NCBI GenBank assembly: GCA_021814615.1 | Contig: JAKAHZ010000002.1 | Span: 18,281 to 82,280, forward strand | From: Nitrospirota bacterium | GTDB taxonomy: Bacteria > Nitrospirota > UBA9217 | Reading direction: 5' to 3' | Length of the DNA stretch: 64,000 nt | Shown here: positions 47,463-56,562 of the stretch, piece after piece | Layout of the letters: each line of letters opens with the position of its first letter | Position numbering within the stretch: position 1 is the stretch's first letter | Notes under the pieces: model-generated | The model's database searches: none | What the model saw: only the letters and a program-made list of their open reading frames with translations | Told to the model about the DNA's origin: nothing | Translations under genes and position numbers: made by a program

Positions 47463-48953
47463 ATGGACATCCGGACCGACCACGAACTGCACCACGATAT
47501 CTTCGGCTCCATCCTCGACCAGACCGAGATGACGCCCTTCCTGCTGCAGCCTGCGACTGACTATTTCACGTCGCTCAAGCAGGCAACGCAAATGATGGCC
47601 AACCGGGGATTCGACACCCTGGGCAGCGACACGCTCCGATCCAGCGAGCGCGAGCGGGCGTCCCGGTATATCCGCCGCGCCTACGACTACTGCTTCAAGG
47701 CGCTTTTTCCCTTCGTGAACCCCCAGCTCGATGGGCTCGCGTCGCTCCGTTCTCCCAACGAATCGCTCTACCGGACCTGCCTCGCCGGAATCGACGCCGT
47801 ATCGGCGATCCTGGACGACCCGTTCTTCCTGGCCCTCCTGGACGAAGACCCCCGCCATCTGCTCCTGCTCGCCTCGTCGCGCAAGTACTCCTTCGTCTTC
47901 ACCGGGTACCAGGGACGGGACTTCGCGATCCCCCCGTACTGGCAGGAAGCGGCCTGCTGCCTGCTCAAGACGATCCACCTGATCAAGTCGGTGGAGGAGG
48001 ACAGCCAGGACATCAACGACGTGGCGCAGCTGGGGTTCTTCTTCGAGGACCGGTCCATCGGGCTCGACGACCTGTACCGGTTCGACTGGGAGCATCCGGC
48101 CGCCGTCCCGGACACGGAACCGGCGCAGCGCGCCTTTGTGAAGATCGCGACGTTCTTTCACCGCCTGAACGAGTCCCTGGGCTTCGACCGGAACAAGGGC
48201 TGCCTGGTCTTCAACAGCGGAGACGGCGTGGAGGTCGAGATCGCGGAGGTGAAAGCGCGGCTCAAGAGCCCCGAGAGCATGGTCACCAAGCTCGGCAAGA
48301 GCGTCGAGGGCGAGGCCTTCGACATCCGGGACATCCTGGCGATCACCTTCATCCAGAAGGACAAGCACGATACGCTGAAGTTATTCCACGCGCTCCAGAA
48401 ACAGGGCGTGATCCTGCAGGAGAACACGGTGTCCCATTCGATCACCCAGACGCTCTTCGACGATCCCGCTGGCATGCACGAAGCCGTGCGGCGGCTGGTG
48501 GTGAGCCTGGCCAAAGGCAGGGGGCGGGACGAGCTGCCGGACGACGGCCAGGTGACGGCCGAGGCAACGTCGTTCTTCGAGGCATTGAGCAAGAACGCGG
48601 ACAGCAACGCCCATACGGGGCAGGGGCACCGGAAGTTCCAGTGCAAGATCGGCTTCTCCGTGCCGATCCACCGGGCGATCGCCACGAACGAGATCCTGAC
48701 CCCCGGCACGGCGCGGTATGCCGGCCGCGACAGCGTGAGCAAGAAAACGGAGCAGCACACGCTGGGCGTGGAACTGCGCATCTCGGACGTGACGAGCTGG
48801 CGGGAGTCGGAACAGACCGGCGAGTCCCATCATGACGCCTATAAATTCCGGCAGCTCCTCTCGGTCATGAACCGGCTGTTCAAGAACATGTTCCACTTCC
48901 CCGGATCGCAGGCGGCCCAGCTGCGCAAGGACCAGGCAGCCCTCTTTTCCTGA
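47463..48953 (+). CDS. Uncharacterised TIGR04552-type protein with RelA/SpoT-like nucleotidyltransferase-like segment
   Basis: 'VEVEIAEVKARLKSPESMVTKLGKSVEGEAFDIRDILAITFIQKDKHDTLKLFHALQKQG' resembles the RSH synthetase core; family recalled from memory. Confidence 0.6.
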   Translation: MDIRTDHELHHDIFGSILDQTEMTPFLLQPATDYFTSLKQATQMMANRGFDTLGSDTLRSSERERASRYIRRAYDYCFKALFPFVNPQLDGLASLRSPNESLYRTCLAGIDAVSAILDDPFFLALLDEDPRHLLLLASSRKYSFVFTGYQGRDFAIPPYWQEAACCLLKTIHLIKSVEEDSQDINDVAQLGFFFEDRSIGLDDLYRFDWEHPAAVPDTEPAQRAFVKIATFFHRLNESLGFDRNKGCLVFNSGDGVEVEIAEVKARLKSPESMVTKLGKSVEGEAFDIRDILAITFIQKDKHDTLKLFHALQKQGVILQENTVSHSITQTLFDDPAGMHEAVRRLVVSLAKGRGRDELPDDGQVTAEATSFFEALSKNADSNAHTGQGHRKFQCKIGFSVPIHRAIATNEILTPGTARYAGRDSVSKKTEQHTLGVELRISDVTSWRESEQTGESHHDAYKFRQLLSVMNRLFKNMFHFPGSQAAQLRKDQAALFS

Positions 48954-49030
48954 CGCCCCGGAGTCTCTTCGGGGGGATTCCGGCCAAGGAGGTAGAATAT
49001 AAGAAAAAGATTCAGAAGGAGGTAATAACC

Positions 49031-49489
49031 ATGCCTACAGGTACTGTGAAGCTTCACCGCGTGTTGCGCGCCGCGCCCGAGCGGGTCTACCGCGCGTTCC
49101 TCGATGCCGATGCCATGGCCAAATGGCTTCCGCCCGACGGATTTACGGGAAAGGTCCATGAGCTCGTTCCGAAGAAAGGCGGGATCTACCGCATGTCCTT
49201 CACCAATTTCACGACAGGCAAGAGCCATTCGTTCCACGGCGAGTATATCGATCTGGTCCCGAATGAGCGGCTGGTGTACACGGACAAATTCGATGATCCC
49301 GGCCCCGTGGGCGAGATGCGGACGACCGTGCAGCTCAGGAAGGTCTCCGTGGGGACCGAGGTGGATATCGTGCAGGAAGGCATACCCGCCGTGATCCCGC
49401 TGGATGCCTGCTATCTCGGGTGGGAGGAGTCGCTAGCGCTCCTCGCCAAGCTTGTCGAGCCCGAGATCCCCGAGGACATCGCCGCGTAA
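49031..49489 (+). CDS. SRPBCC (AHSA1-like) family protein
   Basis: 'KLHRVLRAAPERVYRAFLDADAMAKWLPPDGFTGKVHELVPKKGGIYRMSFTNF'. Confidence 0.9.
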   Translation: MPTGTVKLHRVLRAAPERVYRAFLDADAMAKWLPPDGFTGKVHELVPKKGGIYRMSFTNFTTGKSHSFHGEYIDLVPNERLVYTDKFDDPGPVGEMRTTVQLRKVSVGTEVDIVQEGIPAVIPLDACYLGWEESLALLAKLVEPEIPEDIAA

Positions 49490-49643
49490 GAAACGAGAAT
49501 CGCCATCCGGGCCGGAGGGGAAACCTTCCGGCCTTTTCTGTGAGCTTGACAGCTCCTTCCCGACCTTCAAACCAATTGCAATACGCCTTTTTTCCGGTTT
49601 ATAATGCGCTACCTTTTGTAACTCTTCCTCTGAGGAGCGGCCC

Positions 49644-50987
49644 ATGCACTGGAATAAAGAAGAATCCCTGTCCCGGCAAGACATGTCCAAACTCCAGAGC
49701 GAGCGCCTGAAGAAAGCCTGCGAGCGGGTCTACGATCGCGTGCCCTTCTACAAAAAGAGCTTCGACGCCAAGGGCGTGAAGCCGTCGGATATCAAGGATA
49801 TCAAGGACGTCGTAAAGCTGCCCTTCACGAAGAAGTCCGATCTCCGCGACAACTACCCTTACGGACTCTTTGCCGAGAAACTCGACGACATCGTGCGCAT
49901 CCACGCCTCCTCGGGCACGACGGGCAAGCCCACGGTCGTTGCCTACAACCGGAACGACATCAACCTCTGGGCCGAGGTCATGGCGCGCACCTTCACGGCA
50001 GCGGGCGCCACGAACAAGGACGTGGTCCAGAACGCCTACGGTTACGGCCTCTTCACCGGCGGCCTGGGCGCGCACTACGGCGCCGAGCGCGTGGGCGCCG
50101 CGGTCATCCCGATCTCCGGCGGCAACACGCAGAAGCAGATCATGCTGCTGCAGGATTTCGGCAGCACCGTCATCACCTGCACGCCGTCCTTCGCCCTCTA
50201 TCTCTACGACGTGGCCGTGGACATGAAGATCAACTTCGACACCATCAAGCTCAGGGTCGGCCTCTTCGGCGCGGAGCCCTGGACCGAGGAGATGCGGAAG
50301 GAAATCGAGGAGCGGCTGCGGCTCAAGGCCATCGACATCTACGGTCTCTCGGAGATCATCGGCCCCGGCGTCTCGTCGGAGTGCATCGAGGCGCAGGACG
50401 GCCTGCACATGAACGAGGACCACTTCTACCCCGAGATCATCGATCCCGCCACGGGCGAGCAGCTGCCCTACGGCAAGGAGGGCGAGCTCGTGATCACGAG
50501 CATGTCCCGCGAGGCCATGCCGCTCATCCGGTACCGCACCGGCGACATCACGAGCCTGAATCCCGAGACCTGCGCCTGCGGCAGGACCACGGTCAGGATG
50601 CGGCGCATCCGCGGCCGCGCCGACGACATGCTGATCATCCGCGGCGTCAACGTGTTCCCGTCGCAGGTGGAGTCGGTGCTGCTCCGGTCCAAGGAAGTGG
50701 CTCCGCACTACATCATCGAGGTGAACCGCAAAGGCCGCATGGACGAGATGAACGTGAAGGTCGAGGTGACCCAGGACGTGATGGACAAGATGGCTGCCAA
50801 GGTGCTCACCACGGACCTCAAGGCCTTTGCCCAGGAAGAGGAAGAGCTGATCAAGATCAAGCGCGAGATCCAGAAGAACATCAAGGACATCATCGGCGTG
50901 ACCACCGACATCACCCTCGTTCCGCCGGCCTCGGTCCAGCGGAGCGAAGGCAAGGCCAAACGGGTGATCGACAACAGGCCGAAGTGA
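49644..50987 (+). CDS. paaK: Phenylacetate-CoA ligase
   Basis: '[20 protein letters not shown]', '[16 protein letters not shown]', '[26 protein letters not shown]'. Confidence 0.95.
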   Translation: MHWNKEESLSRQDMSKLQSERLKKACERVYDRVPFYKKSFDAKGVKPSDIKDIKDVVKLPFTKKSDLRDNYPYGLFAEKLDDIVRIHASSGTTGKPTVVAYNRNDINLWAEVMARTFTAAGATNKDVVQNAYGYGLFTGGLGAHYGAERVGAAVIPISGGNTQKQIMLLQDFGSTVITCTPSFALYLYDVAVDMKINFDTIKLRVGLFGAEPWTEEMRKEIEERLRLKAIDIYGLSEIIGPGVSSECIEAQDGLHMNEDHFYPEIIDPATGEQLPYGKEGELVITSMSREAMPLIRYRTGDITSLNPETCACGRTTVRMRRIRGRADDMLIIRGVNVFPSQVESVLLRSKEVAPHYIIEVNRKGRMDEMNVKVEVTQDVMDKMAAKVLTTDLKAFAQEEEELIKIKREIQKNIKDIIGVTTDITLVPPASVQRSEGKAKRVIDNRPK

Positions 50988-51084
50988 TCATAGGGTCCAG
51001 GGGCAAGGGCCCAGGGTCCGGGAAAACCGTCGTTCTTTTCCTGGCCCCCGGCTACTGGACCCCGGACCCGCTTTGAGGTGTTTT

Positions 51085-52833
51085 GTGACTAAAGCCATTC
51101 TATCCGGCAACGAAGCGATCGCCCGCGGGTTCCTCGAAGCGGGCGGCAAGGTGGCGGCGGCCTATCCCGGCACGCCGAGCACCGAGGTGCTCGAGATCCT
51201 CTCGCGCGAGAAGCAGATACACGCCGAATGGTCCACGAACGAAAAAGTGGCGCTCGAAGTGGCGATCGGCGGGTCGCTCGCCGGCGTCCGGGCCCTGGCC
51301 TGCATGAAGCACGTGGGCGTGAACGTGGCCGCGGACCCGCTCATGACCATCGCCTACACGGGCGTGAACGCAGGCCTCGTGCTCATGGCCGCGGACGACC
51401 CGGGCATGTTCAGCTCCCAGAACGAGCAGGACACGCGCCACTACGCCCGCATGGCCAAGATCCCCTGCATCGAGCCGGCGGACTCGGGGGAGGCAAAGGC
51501 CTTTGTGCGAGCAGCCTTCGAGCTCTCTGAGTCCTACGATACGCCGGTCATCCTCCGGACCACGACTCGCGTCTCGCACTGCAAGAGCGTGGTGGAGACG
51601 GCGGAGCCCGTCGCCGTCAAGGACCGCGACCTTGCGAACAACGTTCCCAAGTACGTGATGCTGCCGGCGAACGCCAAGAAGCGGCACCTCCTCGTCGAGG
51701 AGCGGACCAGCAACCTCCGCGACTGGGCAGAAGCGACGGAGCTGAACGTCGTGCAGCAAGGCACCACGGATGTCGGTTTCATCGCCAACGGCGTGGCCTA
51801 CCAGTATGTGCGCGAAGCCTTCCCGGACGCCGCGGTGCTCAAGCTCGGCGTTACCTGGCCGCTGCCGGAGAAGAAGATCAAGGCCTTTGCGGCGACCGTC
51901 AAGAAGCTTGCGATCGTCGAGGAGCTCGACGGCTTCGTCGAGGAGCAGGTGAAGGCCATGGGCGTGACCGTTCACTACGGCAAGGCGCACTTCCCGCCCT
52001 GCGGCGAGCTCACGTCGCGGCTTATCCACGAATCGGTCACCGGAAAGCCGCTCGTCTGCAAGGCGCCGGTGCCGGGCCTCATCATGCGGCCCCCCACGTT
52101 CTGCCCCGGTTGCTCGCACCGCGGGCTCTACACGGTCATCGCCAAGCTCAAGCTCTTCGTCTCCGGCGACATCGGCTGCTATACGCTCGGCGCCCTTCCG
52201 CCTTTCTCGTCCATGCACACCTGCATCTGCATGGGCGCAAGCATCTCGGCTGCCCACGGCATGGCGAGGGGCCTCGCGCTCAAGGGTGTCACGCAGAAGC
52301 CCGTGGCAGTGATCGGCGACTCCACGTTCCTTCACTCCGGCATCACCGGGCTCATCGACATGGTCTACAACGGCGGCGACGCGCTGGTCGTCATCATGAA
52401 CAACGATACGACCGGCATGACCGGCGGCCAGGAGCATCCCGGCACGGGCAGGAGGGCGGGCGGAGCCGATGCGCCGAAGCTTTCCATCGAGAAGCTCTGC
52501 CAGGTCATCGGCGCAAAACGCGTCCGCGAGATCGACGCCTACAACCTGAAGGACCTCGAGAAGATCATGAAAGAGGAGCTGGCAGCTCCGGGTCCTTCGG
52601 TCCTGGTGTCGAACCAGCCCTGCGTGCTCCGGTACAAGGTCGCGAAGAAGGCGCTCGGCGTGGACCGGAAGACCTGTGTGGGATGCAAGGCCTGCCTCAA
52701 GGCGGGCTGCATCGCGCTTTCCTTCGTGGCCGAAGGCAAGACCGGGTATGCGGAGATCGATCCCTTGCTCTGCAACGGCTGCGGCGTCTGCGCCCAGCTT
52801 TGCGCGACGAAGAGCATCGTAGAGCCGAAATAA
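51085..52833 (+). CDS. iorA: Indolepyruvate ferredoxin oxidoreductase alpha subunit
   Basis: 'LSGNEAIARGFLEAGGKVAAAYPGTPSTEV', TPP domain 'GDSTFLHSGITGLIDMVYN', C-terminal 2x[4Fe-4S] 'CVGCKACLKAGC', 'CNGCGVCAQLC'; GTG start 51085. Confidence 0.94.
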   Translation: MTKAILSGNEAIARGFLEAGGKVAAAYPGTPSTEVLEILSREKQIHAEWSTNEKVALEVAIGGSLAGVRALACMKHVGVNVAADPLMTIAYTGVNAGLVLMAADDPGMFSSQNEQDTRHYARMAKIPCIEPADSGEAKAFVRAAFELSESYDTPVILRTTTRVSHCKSVVETAEPVAVKDRDLANNVPKYVMLPANAKKRHLLVEERTSNLRDWAEATELNVVQQGTTDVGFIANGVAYQYVREAFPDAAVLKLGVTWPLPEKKIKAFAATVKKLAIVEELDGFVEEQVKAMGVTVHYGKAHFPPCGELTSRLIHESVTGKPLVCKAPVPGLIMRPPTFCPGCSHRGLYTVIAKLKLFVSGDIGCYTLGALPPFSSMHTCICMGASISAAHGMARGLALKGVTQKPVAVIGDSTFLHSGITGLIDMVYNGGDALVVIMNNDTTGMTGGQEHPGTGRRAGGADAPKLSIEKLCQVIGAKRVREIDAYNLKDLEKIMKEELAAPGPSVLVSNQPCVLRYKVAKKALGVDRKTCVGCKACLKAGCIALSFVAEGKTGYAEIDPLLCNGCGVCAQLCATKSIVEPK

Positions 52834-52977
52834 GAAGGAACCAAAACTATCAGCTTTGACACTGATAATGGCCGATGAAGGCCTATGAAAAAGCAGTAAG
52901 ACTGATCATTATCATGCTCCTTCATAGCAGTTCTCAGTGTCCATCAGTGTCAAGGATTTTTCGACGCGAGGTCTAAC

Positions 52978-53553
52978 GTGAACGTATTCAACATTCTCAT
53001 CGCAGGCGTCGGCGGACAGGGCGTGCTGCTGACGAGCAAGATCATCGCCGAGGCGGCGCTTCTGGCCGGGCTCGACGTGAAGCAGAGCGAGGTGCACGGC
53101 ATGGCGCAGCGCGGCGGCAGCGTGCTCTCCCAGGTGCGCTTCGGCGACAAGGTCTTCTCCCCCATCGTGAACGAAGGGGAGGCGGACCTCCTGATCGGCT
53201 TTGAGCCGCTCGAGACGGCGCGGTACCTGCACTTCCTGCGCGACGGCGCCAGAGTCATCTACAACACGCGGCCCATCGGCACCATCGGCGTGTCCATCGG
53301 CAAGGAGACCTATCCGGCTGACATCCACGAGACGATCAAACAGCACGCCCCTGCCGCGCAGGCCTTCGATGCCACGGCAGCAGCCGTGACGGTCGGCGAA
53401 AAGCGCGCCGTGAACCTGGTGCTGCTCGGCGCGGCGCTGCGCCATCTGCCGATCGATCCGGCCGTCGTGGAGCAGGCGATCACGAATTCGGTGCCCAAGA
53501 AGACCCTGGAGATCAACCGAAAGGCTTTCTTTGCCGGAAAGGCCCAGGCGTAA
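52978..53553 (+). CDS. iorB: Indolepyruvate ferredoxin oxidoreductase beta subunit
   Basis: 'NVFNILIAGVGGQGVLLTSKIIAEAALLAGLDVKQSEVHGMAQRGGSVLSQVRFG'. Confidence 0.94.
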   Translation: MNVFNILIAGVGGQGVLLTSKIIAEAALLAGLDVKQSEVHGMAQRGGSVLSQVRFGDKVFSPIVNEGEADLLIGFEPLETARYLHFLRDGARVIYNTRPIGTIGVSIGKETYPADIHETIKQHAPAAQAFDATAAAVTVGEKRAVNLVLLGAALRHLPIDPAVVEQAITNSVPKKTLEINRKAFFAGKAQA

Positions 53554-53682
53554 GGATCTCCGGCAGGGAGCCGCTTTTCATTTTCTTGACATTCTTGGGA
53601 ATGTGTTGTATCTAATAATCAGCATTACCGTCGGCGGGCATCCGCCGGCCGTGCTGCGCCTGAGAAGGAGGCCGCCGGGTCT

Positions 53683-54456
53683 ATGATTGCCCTGCCCGAT
53701 GCGAACATCCAGGACGCCTGCAAGGCTCTGTTCGGACCTGACACCTGCGTGTCTCCGTCATTCCTGCTTTCCCTCAAACCCAACACGATCAAGACAGCGT
53801 TCCGCAAGAAGGCCAAGGAAACCCATCCCGACCTGTTCACCGCCCATGATCCTGCGGTGCAGAAGCGCCAGGCAGAGATGTTCCGGGTGGTGAACGACGC
53901 CTACGAGATCATGCGGCGGTACTGCGAACGGCGCGACCGCATGCGCGTCCATCCGGTGCGGCGCACCCATGACACCCCCCGGAAACAGCGCACTGCAGAC
54001 GCCACGAGGACCTTCCGCGTCGATGAGGAAGGGTGGCTGTACCGGGGCATCGTGCCCGAGCGGCGGCTCGAGATCGGCAGGTACCTCTATTATCGCGGCC
54101 GCATTCCCTATCATACGCTGCTGCGCGCCCTTGCCTGGCAGATGAAGCAGCGGCCGACCCTGGGAGCGATCGCCAAATCCTGGGGCTGGCTGAGCGACGA
54201 CCAGGTGCGTACGATCCTGGGCCTCCGCAGCTACACGAGCCGTTTCGGCCAGCGGGCGCTCCAGCTCGGCTTCCTGTCGTCCTACCAGGCGCGGCTCCTG
54301 CTCTCCTACCAGCGCACGCTCCAGAAGAAGCTCGGCCAGTATTTCGTCGAGCACGGCCACTTCACCCAGACGGAAATGGACGACCTCGTTGCCGACCTGA
54401 CCCGTCACAATGCACGCTTCCCGCTCATGTCCGTCGCCGAGTGGCGGCGGTCCTGA
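53683..54456 (+). CDS. J-domain protein with four MshEN-type 24-residue motifs
   Basis: J-domain 'AFRKKAKETHPDLF' (HPD) plus EIGRYLYYRGRIPYHTLLRALAWQ and three further 24-residue repeats. Confidence 0.75.
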   Translation: MIALPDANIQDACKALFGPDTCVSPSFLLSLKPNTIKTAFRKKAKETHPDLFTAHDPAVQKRQAEMFRVVNDAYEIMRRYCERRDRMRVHPVRRTHDTPRKQRTADATRTFRVDEEGWLYRGIVPERRLEIGRYLYYRGRIPYHTLLRALAWQMKQRPTLGAIAKSWGWLSDDQVRTILGLRSYTSRFGQRALQLGFLSSYQARLLLSYQRTLQKKLGQYFVEHGHFTQTEMDDLVADLTRHNARFPLMSVAEWRRS

Positions 54457-54710
54457 TTCTTTCCTCAAAGCCTTTACCGCGAAGACGCCAAGACACGAAA
54501 AGTCCTTTGGACGCGGATGAACACGGATAGCCTGCATGCTTATATCCGTGTCATACTAATGATCCGCGTTTCGCAACTGCGAACCTCCATCGGGACAATT
54601 TATTCATTGCACTACCTTGCCATTGTTCCATTCCTTTGCTAGGCTCTTGATTGTTGCCGTTGATTCGCTCATGGGAATCCCGGGGAGGAATCTCATATCG
54701 AGGAGGAGCT

Positions 54711-54992
54711 ATGAAGAGGATCGTCGCTGTTGCCGTGCTGTTGCTGTTCGTTGCTGCACCGGTCTTTGCCGCAGATACCGTGACCTTGAAGGCCAAGATG
54801 GGGGACGTGACCTTCAATCACAAGGTCCACGGCGAGAAGTTCGGATGTAAGTCTTGCCATCCCACGGAGCCTGCTGCCAAGTTCGAAGTGGGCGGCAAGG
54901 ACCCGGGACACAAGATGTGCCAGGGATGCCATACGGAGAAGAAGGCGGGGCCGCAGGCCTCGAAATGCATGGAATGCCATAAGAAGAAGTAG
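54711..54992 (+). CDS. Cytochrome c7-like triheme periplasmic cytochrome
   Basis: Signal peptide; three CxxCH sites CKSCH, CQGCH, CMECH; 'VTFNHKVHGEKFGCKSCHP'. Confidence 0.88.
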   Translation: MKRIVAVAVLLLFVAAPVFAADTVTLKAKMGDVTFNHKVHGEKFGCKSCHPTEPAAKFEVGGKDPGHKMCQGCHTEKKAGPQASKCMECHKKK

Positions 54993-55008
54993 CGGTGGGC
55001 AATCCCTC

Positions 55009-55047
55009 AAAAAGGCCGGTCTGACAAAGTCAAGACCGGCCTTTTTT
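55009..55047. terminator. Bidirectional Rho-independent terminator between convergent genes
   Basis: aaaaaGGCCGGTCTtgacaaagtcaAGACCGGCCttttttt-type hairpin flanked by A and T tracts. Confidence 0.88.
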
Positions 55048-55055
55048 ACGATTGC

Positions 55056-56330
55056 TTACTCACTCATGAGCACCGGTTGGCTGCCCACGGAAATTTTTCT
55101 TGCATCGGTCGTCTTCGCTATTCCCAACAGGGTTTCGATCGACACAACATTCAGTTCTTTTGGAATCACCCAATCCCGCGCCGCAGATTGTGTTGTCCAG
55201 AGAATCCATTTTCTTCTGCTGTTCTTTTTGAGACTGCATATCCAGAGATCCTGCTCATTCCGGCAACCGAGGAACTCCGCCCCTTCCAGCCAGTTTACGA
55301 CCTTCCCGTATGCCAGGCCGGCATCCTTAATCTTCCTGGCTCTCGGTTCAACAAGGCCGACGCCGGCATGGTCCCAGGAGTACCAGAAATACCTGTCCAA
55401 TCCTGTAGACCTTCCGAGTACAAGCGATCTCGCCACATACGCCGCGGCGGTATTTGCATCGAGTTTCGTCCAGGCTTTGGGATCTATCCATGTTGGAGTG
55501 GGCGTTCCATCCGTATTTTCTATCCACCAGCCCATCTCGGTATTCCATAGCGGTTTTTTATCCGCCCCATAACGTCGCAGGACGGTTCTCACGGTATGCA
55601 TTCTCTCGACGATTGCTTCCGGGGGATTATTCGTCGAATAGAAGTGTATGCCGATGATATCGGCATACTCTCCACCGCCGGCGGCGAGATATCTGTCGAG
55701 CCAGCCCGCATAATCGGCATGTTCCGTGCTAACCGACGCCGACACCAGAACACAACCCGGATCGTTTTCTTTCAGGATGGCATAGGTTCGTTTCTGGAGA
55801 TCTACCAGCGTGGCAATATTGCCGGTGTAGTATTTTTTCAGATTCACTCCATTCCAGAATTCATAATATTTAATCTTTTTCCTATATCTTCGCGCGACTG
55901 CTTCGACATACTCTTCCCAATCGCTGAAATTCTTCGGTTCCGAGGCATTCCCCGGCCCATAAGCGGACGGTTCCAGGGGGCGCTTTGCCGCCCACGCAGG
56001 CGTCACTCCCAACGGAAGCACCAGCTCAACATGATTCTGTTGAGCCAGCGCCACGTATTGATCCAACTTTTCGAAGCGCCACTGTCCGGGCTGAGGCTCC
56101 AGATCGCGCCAGCTGACGTTCGCATCCCACAGTCGCCAGCTTCCGAATCGCACTTTGGGCCACTCCTCTCGTGCATTCTGCATATGAAGTCCGAAATACT
56201 GTATCGGGACCGGATTCTGCTGATTATCGATACTTGAAGCACCCGTGGCCGCTGGTACGGGCAGACTTTGAGCAATAAACACGATCATCGTAATGACTAC
56301 ATATGCCGTTTTAGTGGTAAAGCTCATCAT
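55056..56330 (-). CDS. Secreted glycoside hydrolase-like (GH39/GH-A clan-like) TIM-barrel protein
   Basis: Signal peptide; 'VSWRDLEPQPGQWRFEKLDQYVALAQQNHVELVLPLGVTPAWAAKRP', 'IKYYEFWNGVNLKKYYTG', 'KPLWNTEMGWW'. Confidence 0.75.
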   Translation of the reverse strand: MMSFTTKTAYVVITMIVFIAQSLPVPAATGASSIDNQQNPVPIQYFGLHMQNAREEWPKVRFGSWRLWDANVSWRDLEPQPGQWRFEKLDQYVALAQQNHVELVLPLGVTPAWAAKRPLEPSAYGPGNASEPKNFSDWEEYVEAVARRYRKKIKYYEFWNGVNLKKYYTGNIATLVDLQKRTYAILKENDPGCVLVSASVSTEHADYAGWLDRYLAAGGGEYADIIGIHFYSTNNPPEAIVERMHTVRTVLRRYGADKKPLWNTEMGWWIENTDGTPTPTWIDPKAWTKLDANTAAAYVARSLVLGRSTGLDRYFWYSWDHAGVGLVEPRARKIKDAGLAYGKVVNWLEGAEFLGCRNEQDLWICSLKKNSRRKWILWTTQSAARDWVIPKELNVVSIETLLGIAKTTDARKISVGSQPVLMSE

Positions 56331-56562
56331 GCGGTCTCCATTTCTCATTTCTTAAGGTAATGAAAGGCGGGGGAGGGCATCAAGAACGCTTCGTTGTTCG
56401 CCGGCTGAAACGGATCGTTTGGATTACGGGCATTGCGCTTCGACGATGATCAGATCACAGCATATCAGCTTGACGAAGCAAGCGCGTCTTCCTTCGACAG
56501 TTCTGCCAAAATCTCTTTATCTTGAATCACGTAATACGGGCGACTGGCGTCCCGGTGCCGGA

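Noticed and set aside
49599-52437. 369-aa and 445-aa minus-strand ORFs
   Set aside because: Antisense to paaK and iorA
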